From NCBI RefSeq assembly GCF_016124325.1, contig NZ_WGNY01000006.1:62001-126000 (forward strand): a DNA stretch of 64,000 nt. Direction: 5' to 3'. The notes beneath the pieces are model-generated. The model was not told the origin of the DNA. It did no database searches and worked only from the letters and a program-made list of their open reading frames with translations. Below are positions 7,450-16,025 of the stretch, one piece after another (the first letter of the stretch is position 1; every line of letters begins with the position of its first letter). The position numbers and the translations under genes were made by a program. This DNA is from Phenylobacterium sp. (GTDB lineage Bacteria; Pseudomonadota; Alphaproteobacteria; Caulobacterales; Caulobacteraceae).

Positions 7450-10053
7450 ATGAAGTTCCAGCATTATTTGCTGGCGTCCAGCGCGTTGCTGGGCGCCCTC
7501 GTTAGCGCATCCGCTCATGCGCAGACGAGTTCCGGATCAGTCAGCACAATCCAAGAGTTGGTGGTGACCGCCGAAAAGCGGGAACAGAGCCTGCAGGACG
7601 TCCCGGTCGCCATTTCGGCCTTCACGGCCGAGAAGCGCGACCTGGTCGGGATCAACACCGTCCAGGACATGACCAACTTTACGCCAGGCCTGCAATATTC
7701 CACGCAGACCGACCGCATCTCGCTGCGGGGCGTCGGACGCCTGAACAACTCACACGCCGCCGATTCCTCGGTGGCCGTGTACTCGGACGGAATCTACTCG
7801 ACATCGACGGTGCAGGCCGGCGAGACGCCGATCTTCATCGACCGCCTCGAGGTGCTGCGCGGCCCGCAAGGCACGCTCTACGGCCGCAACTCCATCGGCG
7901 GCGCGATCAACGTCGTCTCGCGCAAGCCCACCGAGGACTGGTACGCCGAGGTGCGCGGCACCTATGCGAACTACAACCGCCATCTGCTGGAAGGCGCGAT
8001 CTCCGGTCCGATCACCGACTGGATGCAGTTCCGGGTCGTCGGCAACTGGGACAAGCAGACCAAGGGCTGGTTCAACAACGTCAGCACCACCGGCACGCCT
8101 GACGACGGCGGGGTCATCGACACGACCTTCTTCGAGGGCCAGCTGCAATTCCAGTTCAGCGAGCGCTTCGACGCCTGGATGAAGGTCAGCCTGATCCACT
8201 GGAACAACGGCGGCGGCGGTCCCGGTTCACGTTCGAGCTGGGAGCCCTGGAACTACACGGTCGCCCAGCAGTCTCAGCGGGACAATCTCGTGCCGCAGGC
8301 CGGCTTCGCCTACAGCGGCCTGGCGACCAACGTCGTCACAGGCTGCCCGGCCACCAACCCGGCGCTGAAGGATGTCCGGACGGAGTGCTTCAACACGCCC
8401 GGCACGGTGAGACTGACCAACACGGTCATCTTCGCCAGCCAGTTCAACTATCACTTCGACAACTTCGACGTGAAGTACATCGCCGGCGGCACGAAGTACC
8501 ACTACTTCCTGACCGGCGATCAGGACCGGACCGGCGTGGTCTCGTACTCGACCTGCTACACCCTGCCGGCCGCGGCGATCCCGGGCTGCCTGGCGGGGAC
8601 GACGGCGCCGATCACCTATCCCACGACCTACGCGTTCGACTATCAGGAGCGCGAGCGGTGGTGGAGCCACGAGGTGAACATCATCTCGACGGGCGACGGA
8701 CCGTTCCAATACGTGATCGGGGCGTTCCTCTACCACGAAGACTACGACCAGCCGGTGTTCACCCAGCTGCCGGGCGAAACCCGCTATGACGGGATCGTCG
8801 CCAGCGCCGCCGGCGGCCTTGCGCCCTCGACGAGCCTGCGCCGCCCGTACGACGACCGGCCGCACTTCAACATCGAGTCGAAGGCGATCTTCACGCAGAT
8901 CGACTGGCAGTTCACGCCGCAATGGAAGACCACCATCGGCCTGCGCTACGGCGAGGACCACAAGCACGGCTATGAGAAGACGCGGATCATCTTCGCGCCC
9001 GGCACCCTGCATCCGACCCTTCCGATCGACGTGACGCCGGTCATCGGCCTGGTGGGCGGCGACGGCGTGGTCTCCACGACCTACGATCCGGTCACCGGCT
9101 TCAAGACCCGCCTCTATGACGACACCTGGAAGGCGATGACCGGCACGTTCGGGCTCCAGTACGATCCGAACGACGACATGATGATCTACGCCAAGTACAG
9201 CCGCGGCTATAAGGCCGGGGGCTTCCGTATCGGCATCGACACCTCGCTCGGCGCCGACCCGCGGACCGAGAAGGAGACGCTCGACTCCTACGAGATCGGG
9301 TTCAAGGCCAACATCGGCCGCACGTTCCAGATCAACGGCGACGTCTTCTACTACGACTACAAGAACGCCCAGGTGCCGCTGTCGCAGCCGTCGGCCACCG
9401 CCGGCGCGACCTCGAACTCGATCCTGTTCAACGTGCCCAAGGCGCGTTCGATGGGCCTCGAGCTGGAGACGATCTGGCAGCCGATCGAGAACCTGCAGAT
9501 CCTGGCGAACTACTCCTATCTCAACGCCGAAGTGCGCAAGGGGCAGGCCATCGACCCGGCCGACTCCTGCGCGCTGCAGCCGGGCGCTCGGCAGACCAGG
9601 CTGGCGGGGGTCACCGACAGCTTCTGCGCCGGGCCGCAGTACTTCCAGGATCTGAAGGGCTACAGCCTGCCGAACTCGGCCAAGAACCGGGTGACGGTGA
9701 GCGGCAACTACACCTGGAACTTCGAGCCGGGCAGCCTGACGGCCACCGCCACCTATGTGTGGCGCGACGCCCAGTACGGCAGCATCTTCGACCGCTCGTA
9801 CTACAAGGCTCCGTCGTTCGATCAGGTCGACGCCCGTCTGACCTGGCGCGACGCCGACAACAAGTACACGGTCATCGCGTTCGCCAAGAACATCTTCAAC
9901 ACCGAGGGCTACGCCAACGGCACCGGGGCGACGCGCAGCGCTGGCCTGACGCCCGGCCAGCCTGGGTTCTCGGGCGTGTTCGGCGTGAACTCGACCTACG
10001 AACTGAACCCGCCGCGCACCTACGGCATCGAGGTGCAGTACCGCTTCTTCTAG
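7450..10053 (+). CDS. TonB-dependent outer membrane receptor (tandem copy 2)
   Basis: An 867-residue paralogue of the preceding receptor. Signal peptide [25 protein letters not shown], TonB-box-like [13 protein letters not shown], plug with [22 protein letters not shown], and a C-terminal [12 protein letters not shown] strand. Plug and first strands are almost the same as copy 1, including long identical DNA tracts around 4551-4600 and 7564-7620, whereas the extracellular loops of the barrel differ. That pattern fits duplication followed by change of ligand range. The start is set by the conserved ribosome site. An intrinsic terminator follows. Confidence 0.93.
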   Translation: MKFQHYLLASSALLGALVSASAHAQTSSGSVSTIQELVVTAEKREQSLQDVPVAISAFTAEKRDLVGINTVQDMTNFTPGLQYSTQTDRISLRGVGRLNNSHAADSSVAVYSDGIYSTSTVQAGETPIFIDRLEVLRGPQGTLYGRNSIGGAINVVSRKPTEDWYAEVRGTYANYNRHLLEGAISGPITDWMQFRVVGNWDKQTKGWFNNVSTTGTPDDGGVIDTTFFEGQLQFQFSERFDAWMKVSLIHWNNGGGGPGSRSSWEPWNYTVAQQSQRDNLVPQAGFAYSGLATNVVTGCPATNPALKDVRTECFNTPGTVRLTNTVIFASQFNYHFDNFDVKYIAGGTKYHYFLTGDQDRTGVVSYSTCYTLPAAAIPGCLAGTTAPITYPTTYAFDYQERERWWSHEVNIISTGDGPFQYVIGAFLYHEDYDQPVFTQLPGETRYDGIVASAAGGLAPSTSLRRPYDDRPHFNIESKAIFTQIDWQFTPQWKTTIGLRYGEDHKHGYEKTRIIFAPGTLHPTLPIDVTPVIGLVGGDGVVSTTYDPVTGFKTRLYDDTWKAMTGTFGLQYDPNDDMMIYAKYSRGYKAGGFRIGIDTSLGADPRTEKETLDSYEIGFKANIGRTFQINGDVFYYDYKNAQVPLSQPSATAGATSNSILFNVPKARSMGLELETIWQPIENLQILANYSYLNAEVRKGQAIDPADSCALQPGARQTRLAGVTDSFCAGPQYFQDLKGYSLPNSAKNRVTVSGNYTWNFEPGSLTATATYVWRDAQYGSIFDRSYYKAPSFDQVDARLTWRDADNKYTVIAFAKNIFNTEGYANGTGATRSAGLTPGQPGFSGVFGVNSTYELNPPRTYGIEVQYRFF

Positions 10054-10077
10054 GCGCGGCGGATCCACTGACGATCG

Positions 10078-10109
10078 GGGCGCCCTGCCGCAAGGCGGGG
10101 CGCCCTTTT
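10078..10109 (+). terminator. rho-independent terminator after TonB receptor 2
   Basis: GGGCGCCCTGCC (10078-10089), GCAA tetraloop, GGCGGGGCGCCC (10094-10105), then TTTT. The 12-bp stem has one G-U pair. It also sits just past the 3' end of the convergent globin gene and may serve both directions. Confidence 0.85.
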
Positions 10110-10498
10110 CATTTGGTGACGGCGAGCACGGTGGCGATCTGCCGGGTCCAGGCGGCGTCGAACGCATCGGTCCATTCCACGCCCAGCGCCTCGCGGCAGG
10201 TGTCGCGCACGATGTCGAAGAAGCGGTCGAACTCGTGGCTCGGCGTGCCGAAGCCGTCGTGGTTCACACGCTCCGTCTTCACCAGGTTCGCCTGATAGGG
10301 CCCGTCAGGATCCATCAGCACGCCGAACACCATCGCCAGCATCTCGCCGCGAACCGCGCCGGTGACGTCCCGGGCGAACCGCTCCTCGGCGTCGGGGAAC
10401 TCGGCGAAGAGCCTGGCGAACACCTGCGGCGCAGGATCGCCGATCCGCTCGGCCACGAGTTCCAGCGAGTTCGCCACCAACTCCGCGGCTTCCGACAT
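10109..10498 (-). CDS. single-domain globin-like protein
   Basis: A 129-residue protein with a globin-like pattern: helix B/C region [19 protein letters not shown] (about 26-44), then a likely proximal His80 in VNHDGFG, followed by a G/H helix region ending in [13 protein letters not shown], as in single-domain haemoglobins where the proximal His precedes a G-helix and a conserved W..A...W. Haem binding, oxygen sensing or NO handling are possible but unproven. ATG 10498 is chosen because it follows GGGAGG at proper distance; the open frame upstream overlaps the divergent crotonase promoter. Transcribed divergently from the crotonase/AcuI pair. Confidence 0.65.
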   Translation of the reverse strand: MSEAAELVANSLELVAERIGDPAPQVFARLFAEFPDAEERFARDVTGAVRGEMLAMVFGVLMDPDGPYQANLVKTERVNHDGFGTPSHEFDRFFDIVRDTCREALGVEWTDAFDAAWTRQIATVLAVTK

Positions 10499-10565
10499 CT
10501 GCGCCTCCCTCGCTCCGTCCCACGGCCTATAGTCTCGCCCAAAAGCACCAAGGGGAAGCGCCGCC

Positions 10566-11405
10566 ATGGACTTCGAGGACATTCTCTACGAGGCCGGGGA
10601 CGGCCTGGGGATCATCACCCTGAACCGGCCCAAGTACCGCAACGCCCAGAGCTGGCGGATGCTGGACGAAATCGACCGGGCTTTCGATCTGGCCCGCGAC
10701 GACACCGAGGTCCGTGTGGTGGTGATCCGCGGCGCCGGGGGCGTGTTTTCCACGGGCCACGACCTGGGCACGCCCGAGGGGGCCGCGTTCCGGGCTCAGC
10801 AGATCGGCGACGGCGGCGTGCGCTATTACGACGCCTTCAAGAAGTACAACCTCGACCTGCTCCTGAAGTGGCGCAACTTCGAGAAGCCCACCCTGGCGGT
10901 GGTCGAGGGCTACTGCATCTACGCCGGCTGGATGCTGGCCGCCGCCATGGACGTGGTGTTCGCCGCCGACGACGCCCAGTTCCTGGCCGGCTATGTCGAG
11001 TACATGTCGATCCCCTGGGACATCGGCGTCCGCCGCGCCAAGGAGCTCGTCTTCGAAAGCCGCTTCATCTCGGCCGACGAGGCCCAGGCGTACGGCCTGG
11101 TCAATCGCGTCCTGCCGCCGGGCGACCTGGAGCGCGAGGCGCTGGCCTGGGCGCGCCGCGTGGCCGAGAACGGCCCGGAATATCTGCGCCTCGCCAAGCT
11201 GCACATGAACAAGGCGCAGGACCATCAGGGGTTCACCAATGCGGTGGAGGACTCCCTCGGCGACTACATGGCCATGATGTGGATGCCGGGCCACGACATG
11301 CGCGTGCCCGGCGAACGTCGCCTGTTGACCGTCGACCTCGCCGTCCGGCATCGCCGGGGCGAACGCTTCGGCCTGACGCCCGCCGCCAAGAAGGAAGACG
11401 CCTGA
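10566..11405 (+). CDS. enoyl-CoA hydratase/isomerase family protein
   Basis: A 279-residue crotonase-fold protein acting on acyl-CoA thioesters. The N-terminal [15 protein letters not shown] motif (about 15-29) and [13 protein letters not shown] (56-68), which forms one side of the oxyanion hole, are clear; the second oxyanion segment is [14 protein letters not shown]. The usual catalytic Glu pair of hydratases is not obvious, and a long C-terminal part contains a basic RHRRGERFG stretch, so the exact reaction is uncertain. Ribosome site AGGGGAAG before ATG 10566. Its stop overlaps the next gene's start by one base (TGATG), pointing to an operon with the AcuI-like reductase. Confidence 0.85.
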   Translation: MDFEDILYEAGDGLGIITLNRPKYRNAQSWRMLDEIDRAFDLARDDTEVRVVVIRGAGGVFSTGHDLGTPEGAAFRAQQIGDGGVRYYDAFKKYNLDLLLKWRNFEKPTLAVVEGYCIYAGWMLAAAMDVVFAADDAQFLAGYVEYMSIPWDIGVRRAKELVFESRFISADEAQAYGLVNRVLPPGDLEREALAWARRVAENGPEYLRLAKLHMNKAQDHQGFTNAVEDSLGDYMAMMWMPGHDMRVPGERRLLTVDLAVRHRRGERFGLTPAAKKEDA

Positions 11406-12400
11406 TGCCCGACCAATTCCGCGCGCTGCGCCTGCACAAGACCGAGGCCGGCCAGGAGGCCAGGTTCGAGGACCTGACCCCGGACGACCTGATGGACGGC
11501 GACGTCACCGTGCGGGTCGAATACTCCACGATGAACTTCAAGGACGGCCTGGCGCTCACCGGCCGGTCGCCCGTCGTACGGGTCTGGCCGCTGATCCCGG
11601 GCATCGACTTCGCCGGCGTGGTCGAGTCGTCGTCCCACGCGGGCTTCCATCCCGGCGACCGCGTGATCCTGAACGGCTGGGGCGTGGGCGAGGCCCACCA
11701 CGGCGGCTATTCGCAGGTGGCGCGGGTGAAGGGCGACTGGCTGGTGAAGGCGCCCGAGGGCCTCTCCAGCGCCCAGGCCATGGCCATCGGCACGGCCGGC
11801 TACACGGCGATGCTCTGCGTCCTGGCGCTGGAGCGCCTGGGCGTCGGGCCCGACAAGGGCGAGGTGCTGGTCACGGGCGCCGCCGGCGGGGTGGGCAGCG
11901 TCGCCATCGCCCTGCTTTCGAAGCTGGGCTACCGGGTCGTCGCCTCGTCGCGACGGGCGGGGGCCGAGGGCGACTACCTCAAGGGCCTCGGCGCAGCGGA
12001 GGTGATCGATGCGGCCGGCCTCCAAGGCCCCGCCCGGCCGCTCGCCAAGGAGCGCTGGGCCGGCGCCGTGGATTCCGTCGGCAGCCACACCCTGGCCAAT
12101 GTGCTCTCGCAGATGCGCTACGGCGGAACCGTCGCCGCCTGCGGGCTGGCCCAGGGCATGGATCTGCCGGGCTCGGTCGCGCCCTTCATCCTGCGCGGCG
12201 TGACGCTGGCGGGGATCGACAGCGTGATGCGCCCCGCCCCCGACCGCGTGGAGGCCTGGTCACGCCTGGCCCGCGACCTCGATCTTTCGAAGCTGGAGGC
12301 GATGACCGTCAGCGCGGGCCTGTCCGACCTGCCACGCCTGGGCGCCGAGATCCTCGACGGCAAGGTCCGCGGCCGCGTGGTCGTCGACGTCAATAACTAA
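11405..12400 (+). CDS. acuI: AcuI/YhdH-type acrylyl-CoA reductase (NADPH)
   Basis: A 331-residue medium-chain dehydrogenase/reductase without zinc ligands. [26 protein letters not shown] (about 39-52), the nucleotide-binding [12 protein letters not shown] (about 157-168) and [17 protein letters not shown] are typical of YhdH/AcuI, which reduces acrylyl-CoA to propionyl-CoA with NADPH and detoxifies acryloyl-CoA. ATG 11405 overlaps the crotonase stop by one base, so the two are translationally coupled and probably act on the same acyl-CoA stream. It ends in a 4-nt shared stop overlap with convergent glutathione peroxidase. Confidence 0.85.
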   Translation: MPDQFRALRLHKTEAGQEARFEDLTPDDLMDGDVTVRVEYSTMNFKDGLALTGRSPVVRVWPLIPGIDFAGVVESSSHAGFHPGDRVILNGWGVGEAHHGGYSQVARVKGDWLVKAPEGLSSAQAMAIGTAGYTAMLCVLALERLGVGPDKGEVLVTGAAGGVGSVAIALLSKLGYRVVASSRRAGAEGDYLKGLGAAEVIDAAGLQGPARPLAKERWAGAVDSVGSHTLANVLSQMRYGGTVAACGLAQGMDLPGSVAPFILRGVTLAGIDSVMRPAPDRVEAWSRLARDLDLSKLEAMTVSAGLSDLPRLGAEILDGKVRGRVVVDVNN

Positions 12401-12873
12401 AGCGCGGCCTCGATCGCTTTGATCAGGCCTTCGTCCTGCGGCTCGGTCCGGGGTCCGAAGGCCTGAAGGGCCTCGCCGTTCTTGCCCACCAGGATCTTGT
12501 GGAAGTTCCACACCGGAACGGCGGGCTCGCCCAGCTCCTGTTCGGCCCAGGCGTAGAACGGGTGCCGCCCCGCTTCCTTCACCTCGACCTTGGCGGTCAT
12601 CGGGAAGTCGATCCCGAAGGTGGTGGAGCAGAAGGTCTGGATCTCGGCCTCGGTCCCGGGCTCCTGGCCCATGAACTGGTTGCAGGGCACGCCCAGGACC
12701 ACCAGCCCCTTGTCCTTGTAGTCGGAGTAGAGCGTCTCCAGCCCGTTGTACTGGGGGGTCAGGCCGCACTTGCTGGCGGTGTTCACCACCAGCACCACCT
12801 TGTCCTTGAAGGTCGTCATCGGCAGCGGGCCGCCGTCGATCTTGTCGAACGAATAGTCGTAGGCGCTGGACAT
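12397..12873 (-). CDS. glutathione peroxidase (thioredoxin/glutathione-dependent)
   Basis: A 158-residue cytosolic peroxidase reducing hydroperoxides. Peroxidatic Cys36 lies in [17 protein letters not shown], followed by the [14 protein letters not shown] block with the catalytic Gln and a possible resolving Cys, and the [12 protein letters not shown] block with conserved Trp and Asn. Cys replaces selenocysteine, as usual in bacteria. No signal peptide. Stop codons of this gene and acuI interlock (plus TAA 12398-12400, minus TAG 12397-12399). Confidence 0.93.
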   Translation of the reverse strand: MSSAYDYSFDKIDGGPLPMTTFKDKVVLVVNTASKCGLTPQYNGLETLYSDYKDKGLVVLGVPCNQFMGQEPGTEAEIQTFCSTTFGIDFPMTAKVEVKEAGRHPFYAWAEQELGEPAVPVWNFHKILVGKNGEALQAFGPRTEPQDEGLIKAIEAAL

Positions 12874-12910
12874 GGCGGGCTCCCTGAATTTGTGGGGGAG
12901 GCTAGCCCGC

Positions 12911-13834
12911 TTACGCGGCGTCCTCCAACGCCTGTTCCACCGCGATCGCCAGATCGAGGGCCGCGATCGCCTCGTCCAGCGTGACCACCGGCCGCGGAGC
13001 CTCGCCGCGCACCGCCATCAGGAAACTCTCCACGCTGACGCCCAGCGGATCGCGGGCGGCCGGCGTCTCGGCGTAGTCGGCGTTGAGCGCGAACGGCGTG
13101 GTGTTGCGGAAGGTCCGGGCCACGAAGTCGATCTCCACCTCGCCCGAGGGGTAGACGACCCGCATGACACGCCGCCGCGCCTCGGCCATGCGCGAGACAT
13201 CGAAGCGCGCCGTGCAGCCGCCGTCGAAGGTCACTTCGGCCGCCACCTTGTCCCAGACCCCATCCGGCCCGCGCGCGCCATCCGCCTCGGCCGTCACCGG
13301 TTCGCCCGCCGCGAGCCGCAGCGCCAGGTCGAGGTCGTGGATCATCAGGTCCAGCACGGCGGTCACATCGCGGCTGCGCTCGGACGGCGGACCATGGCGC
13401 AGCGCCTCAAGGAACAGCGGCTGTTCCGGAACATCCAGCAGGCCCATGGCCTGGAACATCACCCGCTCCTGGTGGCCGCAGGCGACCACCACGCCCTGCC
13501 GCGCAGCCGCGGCGCGCAACCTCTCGCCGTCGGCCACGCTGACCGCCACGGGCTTCTCGATATAGACCGGCTTGCCCGCCGCGATCGCAGCCAGCGCCTG
13601 TTCGGCGTGGAAGACCGCGGGCGAGGCCACGGTGACCACGTCGACGGCCGCCAGGAAGGCGTCCAAATCGGCAAAGGCCCGCCCCCCCAGGGGCATCGCC
13701 GCCGCCGCGGCGCGCTCGGGGTGCGGATCGAAGACGGCCGACAGGGTCACGCCCGGCAGGCGCGCGTACTGCCTTGCATGATAGCCGCCGAAAACGCCGG
13801 CGCCGATCACGCCGCCTCGCAGGGTCTCAGCCAT
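12911..13834 (-). CDS. Gfo/Idh/MocA family oxidoreductase
   Basis: A 307-residue NAD(P)-dependent dehydrogenase of the Gfo/Idh/MocA family, which acts mainly on sugars, inositols and related compounds. The N-terminal Rossmann motif GGVIGAGVFGGYHARQY (about 6-22), the EKPVAV motif (about 92-97) and HDLDLALRL in the C-terminal beta-sheet domain are visible. ATG 13834 (MAETLRG) is chosen because the Rossmann strand begins directly after it; an upstream in-frame ATG would add a Pro/Arg-rich stretch unlike the family. 37 nt upstream of glutathione peroxidase on the same strand. Substrate unknown. Confidence 0.85.
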   Translation of the reverse strand: MAETLRGGVIGAGVFGGYHARQYARLPGVTLSAVFDPHPERAAAAAMPLGGRAFADLDAFLAAVDVVTVASPAVFHAEQALAAIAAGKPVYIEKPVAVSVADGERLRAAAARQGVVVACGHQERVMFQAMGLLDVPEQPLFLEALRHGPPSERSRDVTAVLDLMIHDLDLALRLAAGEPVTAEADGARGPDGVWDKVAAEVTFDGGCTARFDVSRMAEARRRVMRVVYPSGEVEIDFVARTFRNTTPFALNADYAETPAARDPLGVSVESFLMAVRGEAPRPVVTLDEAIAALDLAIAVEQALEDAA

Positions 13835-13935
13835 GGGCTCTCCAAGTCGGCGCGGCCCTATCACACCCCGCGGCCTCGACGCCACCCGGCGAGGGTCTTA
13901 CAAGCGTTTGAACCAATGATCCTGGAGGGACGCCC

Positions 13936-14937
13936 ATGACCGCCGTACGCGAGATCCGCCTGAAGAGCCGTCCGAGCGGTTTGCCGAAGGCCGACAATTT
14001 CGAAATGGCCACGGTCGAGCTCCCCGCCCCCGCCGCCGGCGAGGTGCAGGTGAAGAACCTCTGGATGACCGTCGACCCCTACATGCGCGGGCGCATGAAC
14101 GACGTGAAGAGCTATGTGCCGCCGTTCCAGCTCGGCAAGGCGCTGGAAGGCGGGGCCATCGGCGAGGTCACCGCCTCGAGCGATCCGAATCTGAAGCCGG
14201 GCGACCTCGTGCAGTCGAACTTCGGGTGGCGGGAAGGCTTCAACGCCCCGGCGGCCGCGGTGCAGAAGCTGGACCCAGCTGGCCTGCCGCCCCAGACGTT
14301 CCTGGGCGCCGCCGGGATGCCGGGCCTGACCGCCTACGCGGGCCTGCTCAAGATCGCGGGACTCAAGGACGGCGACATCGTCTTCGTCTCCGGCGCGGCG
14401 GGCGCCGTCGGCTCGATGGTCGCCCAGATCGCCAAGGCCAAGGGCCACACCGTGATCGGTTCGGCCGGCGGCGCCGACAAGGTGGCGTTCCTGAAGGAGA
14501 TCGGCGTCGACCAGGTGATCGACTACAAGGCCGAGAAGGACCTGACCGCGGCCCTGATGCGCGCCGCGCCCGACGGCATCGACGTCTATTTCGACAATGT
14601 CGGCGGCGAACACCTGGAGGCGGCCCTCGCCGCGGCCCGGCCGTTCGGCCGCTTCGCGCTCTGCGGTGCGATCTCGATGTACAACGCCACCGAGCCGCCG
14701 CCTGGGCCCCGCAACCTCGTGCAGATGGTGGGCAAGCAGCTGCGGATGGAAGGCTTCATCGTCTCCAGCCACTGGGACATGATGGCGCCCTTCCAGCGCG
14801 ACCTCGCCCAGTGGGTTCGCGAGGGCAAAGTCACCTGGAAGGAGACGGTGTTCGAGGGGATCGGCAAGGCCCCCGAGGCCTTCGTCGGCCTGTTCCAGGG
14901 CGCCAATCTCGGAAAGATGCTGGTCAAGCTCGCCTGA
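13936..14937 (+). CDS. NADP-dependent MDR oxidoreductase (CurA/leukotriene B4 dehydrogenase-like)
   Basis: A 333-residue zinc-free medium-chain reductase that typically reduces alpha,beta-unsaturated ketones or aldehydes. Family marks: WMTVDPYMRGRM (about 43-54), the conserved GMPGLTAYAGL (about 131-141), the NADPH-binding VSGAAGAVGSMVAQIAK (about 154-170), and YFDNVGG (about 216-222) followed by CGAISMYN. Good ribosome site TGGAGGGACGCCC before ATG 13936. Divergent from the Gfo/Idh gene with a roughly 100-nt intergenic region. Substrate cannot be fixed from sequence. Confidence 0.88.
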   Translation: MTAVREIRLKSRPSGLPKADNFEMATVELPAPAAGEVQVKNLWMTVDPYMRGRMNDVKSYVPPFQLGKALEGGAIGEVTASSDPNLKPGDLVQSNFGWREGFNAPAAAVQKLDPAGLPPQTFLGAAGMPGLTAYAGLLKIAGLKDGDIVFVSGAAGAVGSMVAQIAKAKGHTVIGSAGGADKVAFLKEIGVDQVIDYKAEKDLTAALMRAAPDGIDVYFDNVGGEHLEAALAAARPFGRFALCGAISMYNATEPPPGPRNLVQMVGKQLRMEGFIVSSHWDMMAPFQRDLAQWVREGKVTWKETVFEGIGKAPEAFVGLFQGANLGKMLVKLA

Positions 14938-15010
14938 GCGTTGGACCGTCCGCGCCGAGGGCGTAGAACCCTCGGCGTCTTCCCTATCTCGAACCTCAGC
15001 GGAGCTGTTC

Positions 15011-15913
15011 GTGCCGCGCCTTTTCAGCGCCTATGTGATCGTCGACTGGAGCGCGGCTGCGAAGCCGACCACCGGCGCCGACTCCGTCTGGATCGGCGTG
15101 CTGAAGCGCGACATCCGCTTCCGCATGGCCTTCGAGAGCTTCAACCCGGCGACCCGGGCCGAAGCCGAAACGCGGCTTAACGCCATCCTCGACGACCTGA
15201 AGAAGCGCAGCGAGCGCGCGCTGGTGGGCTTCGACTTCCCGCTGGGCTTCCCTCGCGGGTTCGCCTCGGCGCTGAACCTGCCGGGCGAGACCCCATGGCA
15301 GGCGACGTGGGATCAGCTCGCCAAGATGGTCAAGGACAAGGCCGACAACACCAACAACCGCTTCGGCGTGGGCTCGGAGATCAACCGGCGCCTGACCGGC
15401 GGCCCCTTCCCGTTCTGGGGCTGCCCGCCCAAGGACGCGCTCACCACGCTGCAACCCAAGCGCACCCGCCCGCATGGCCCCGACGACCTGCCGGAGTTCC
15501 GCCACGCCGACGTCGCCGCCAAGGGGGCCGCCTCGATCTGGAAGCTCTACTACAACGGCTCGGTGGGCGGTCAGGCGATCCTGGGCATCCCGTTCGTGCG
15601 GCGGCTCAAACAGGCGCGCGGCGAAGCCTTCAGGGTCTGGCCGTTCGAGACGGGCTTCAAGCCGCTGACCGAGGCCGATCTCGATGGCGTCGACGTGGTG
15701 GCGGCCGAAGTCTATCCGTCGCTGCTGAAGGCCCAGGGCGCGCCGGGCGAGGTGAAGGACCTGACCCAGGTGCGCACCACCGCCGAGCACTTCGCGCGGC
15801 TGGACGAGGCGAACCGGCTGGGCGCGCTGTTCGGCCCGGACAAGGCGGCCCCGGCCGACGCCGTGCTCGACGCCGAACGCGAAGAGGGCTGGATATTGGG
15901 CGCGGGCGCCTAG
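15011..15913 (+). CDS. hypothetical protein with RNase H-like/DUF429-type N-terminus
   Basis: A 300-residue soluble protein starting at GTG 15011 after GGAG. The first strand AYVIVDWSAAAKPTTG (about 7-22) and the later VGFDFPLGFP (about 71-80) give two Asp-centred beta-strand motifs spaced as in RNase H/actin-fold DUF429-like proteins (first strand D, second strand D, then a possible acidic AEVYPSLL near 229-236). This suggests a nuclease or nucleotide-binding fold, but no family name can be given with confidence. NRFGVGSEINRR and GCPPKDALTTL segments look conserved. It is a single gene between the MDR reductase and the PQQ dehydrogenase. Confidence 0.6.
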   Translation: MPRLFSAYVIVDWSAAAKPTTGADSVWIGVLKRDIRFRMAFESFNPATRAEAETRLNAILDDLKKRSERALVGFDFPLGFPRGFASALNLPGETPWQATWDQLAKMVKDKADNTNNRFGVGSEINRRLTGGPFPFWGCPPKDALTTLQPKRTRPHGPDDLPEFRHADVAAKGAASIWKLYYNGSVGGQAILGIPFVRRLKQARGEAFRVWPFETGFKPLTEADLDGVDVVAAEVYPSLLKAQGAPGEVKDLTQVRTTAEHFARLDEANRLGALFGPDKAAPADAVLDAEREEGWILGAGA

Positions 15914-16025
15914 CGAGGGCTCCCCCGCGCGTCCCGGCGGCTCCACCGGTTGTCCCAAACAGCTTGGTCTTGGTCTAGGCTGCGCGCGTCCTGGGGCGAT
16001 CCCCGATCTGCACCGCGAGCCCACC

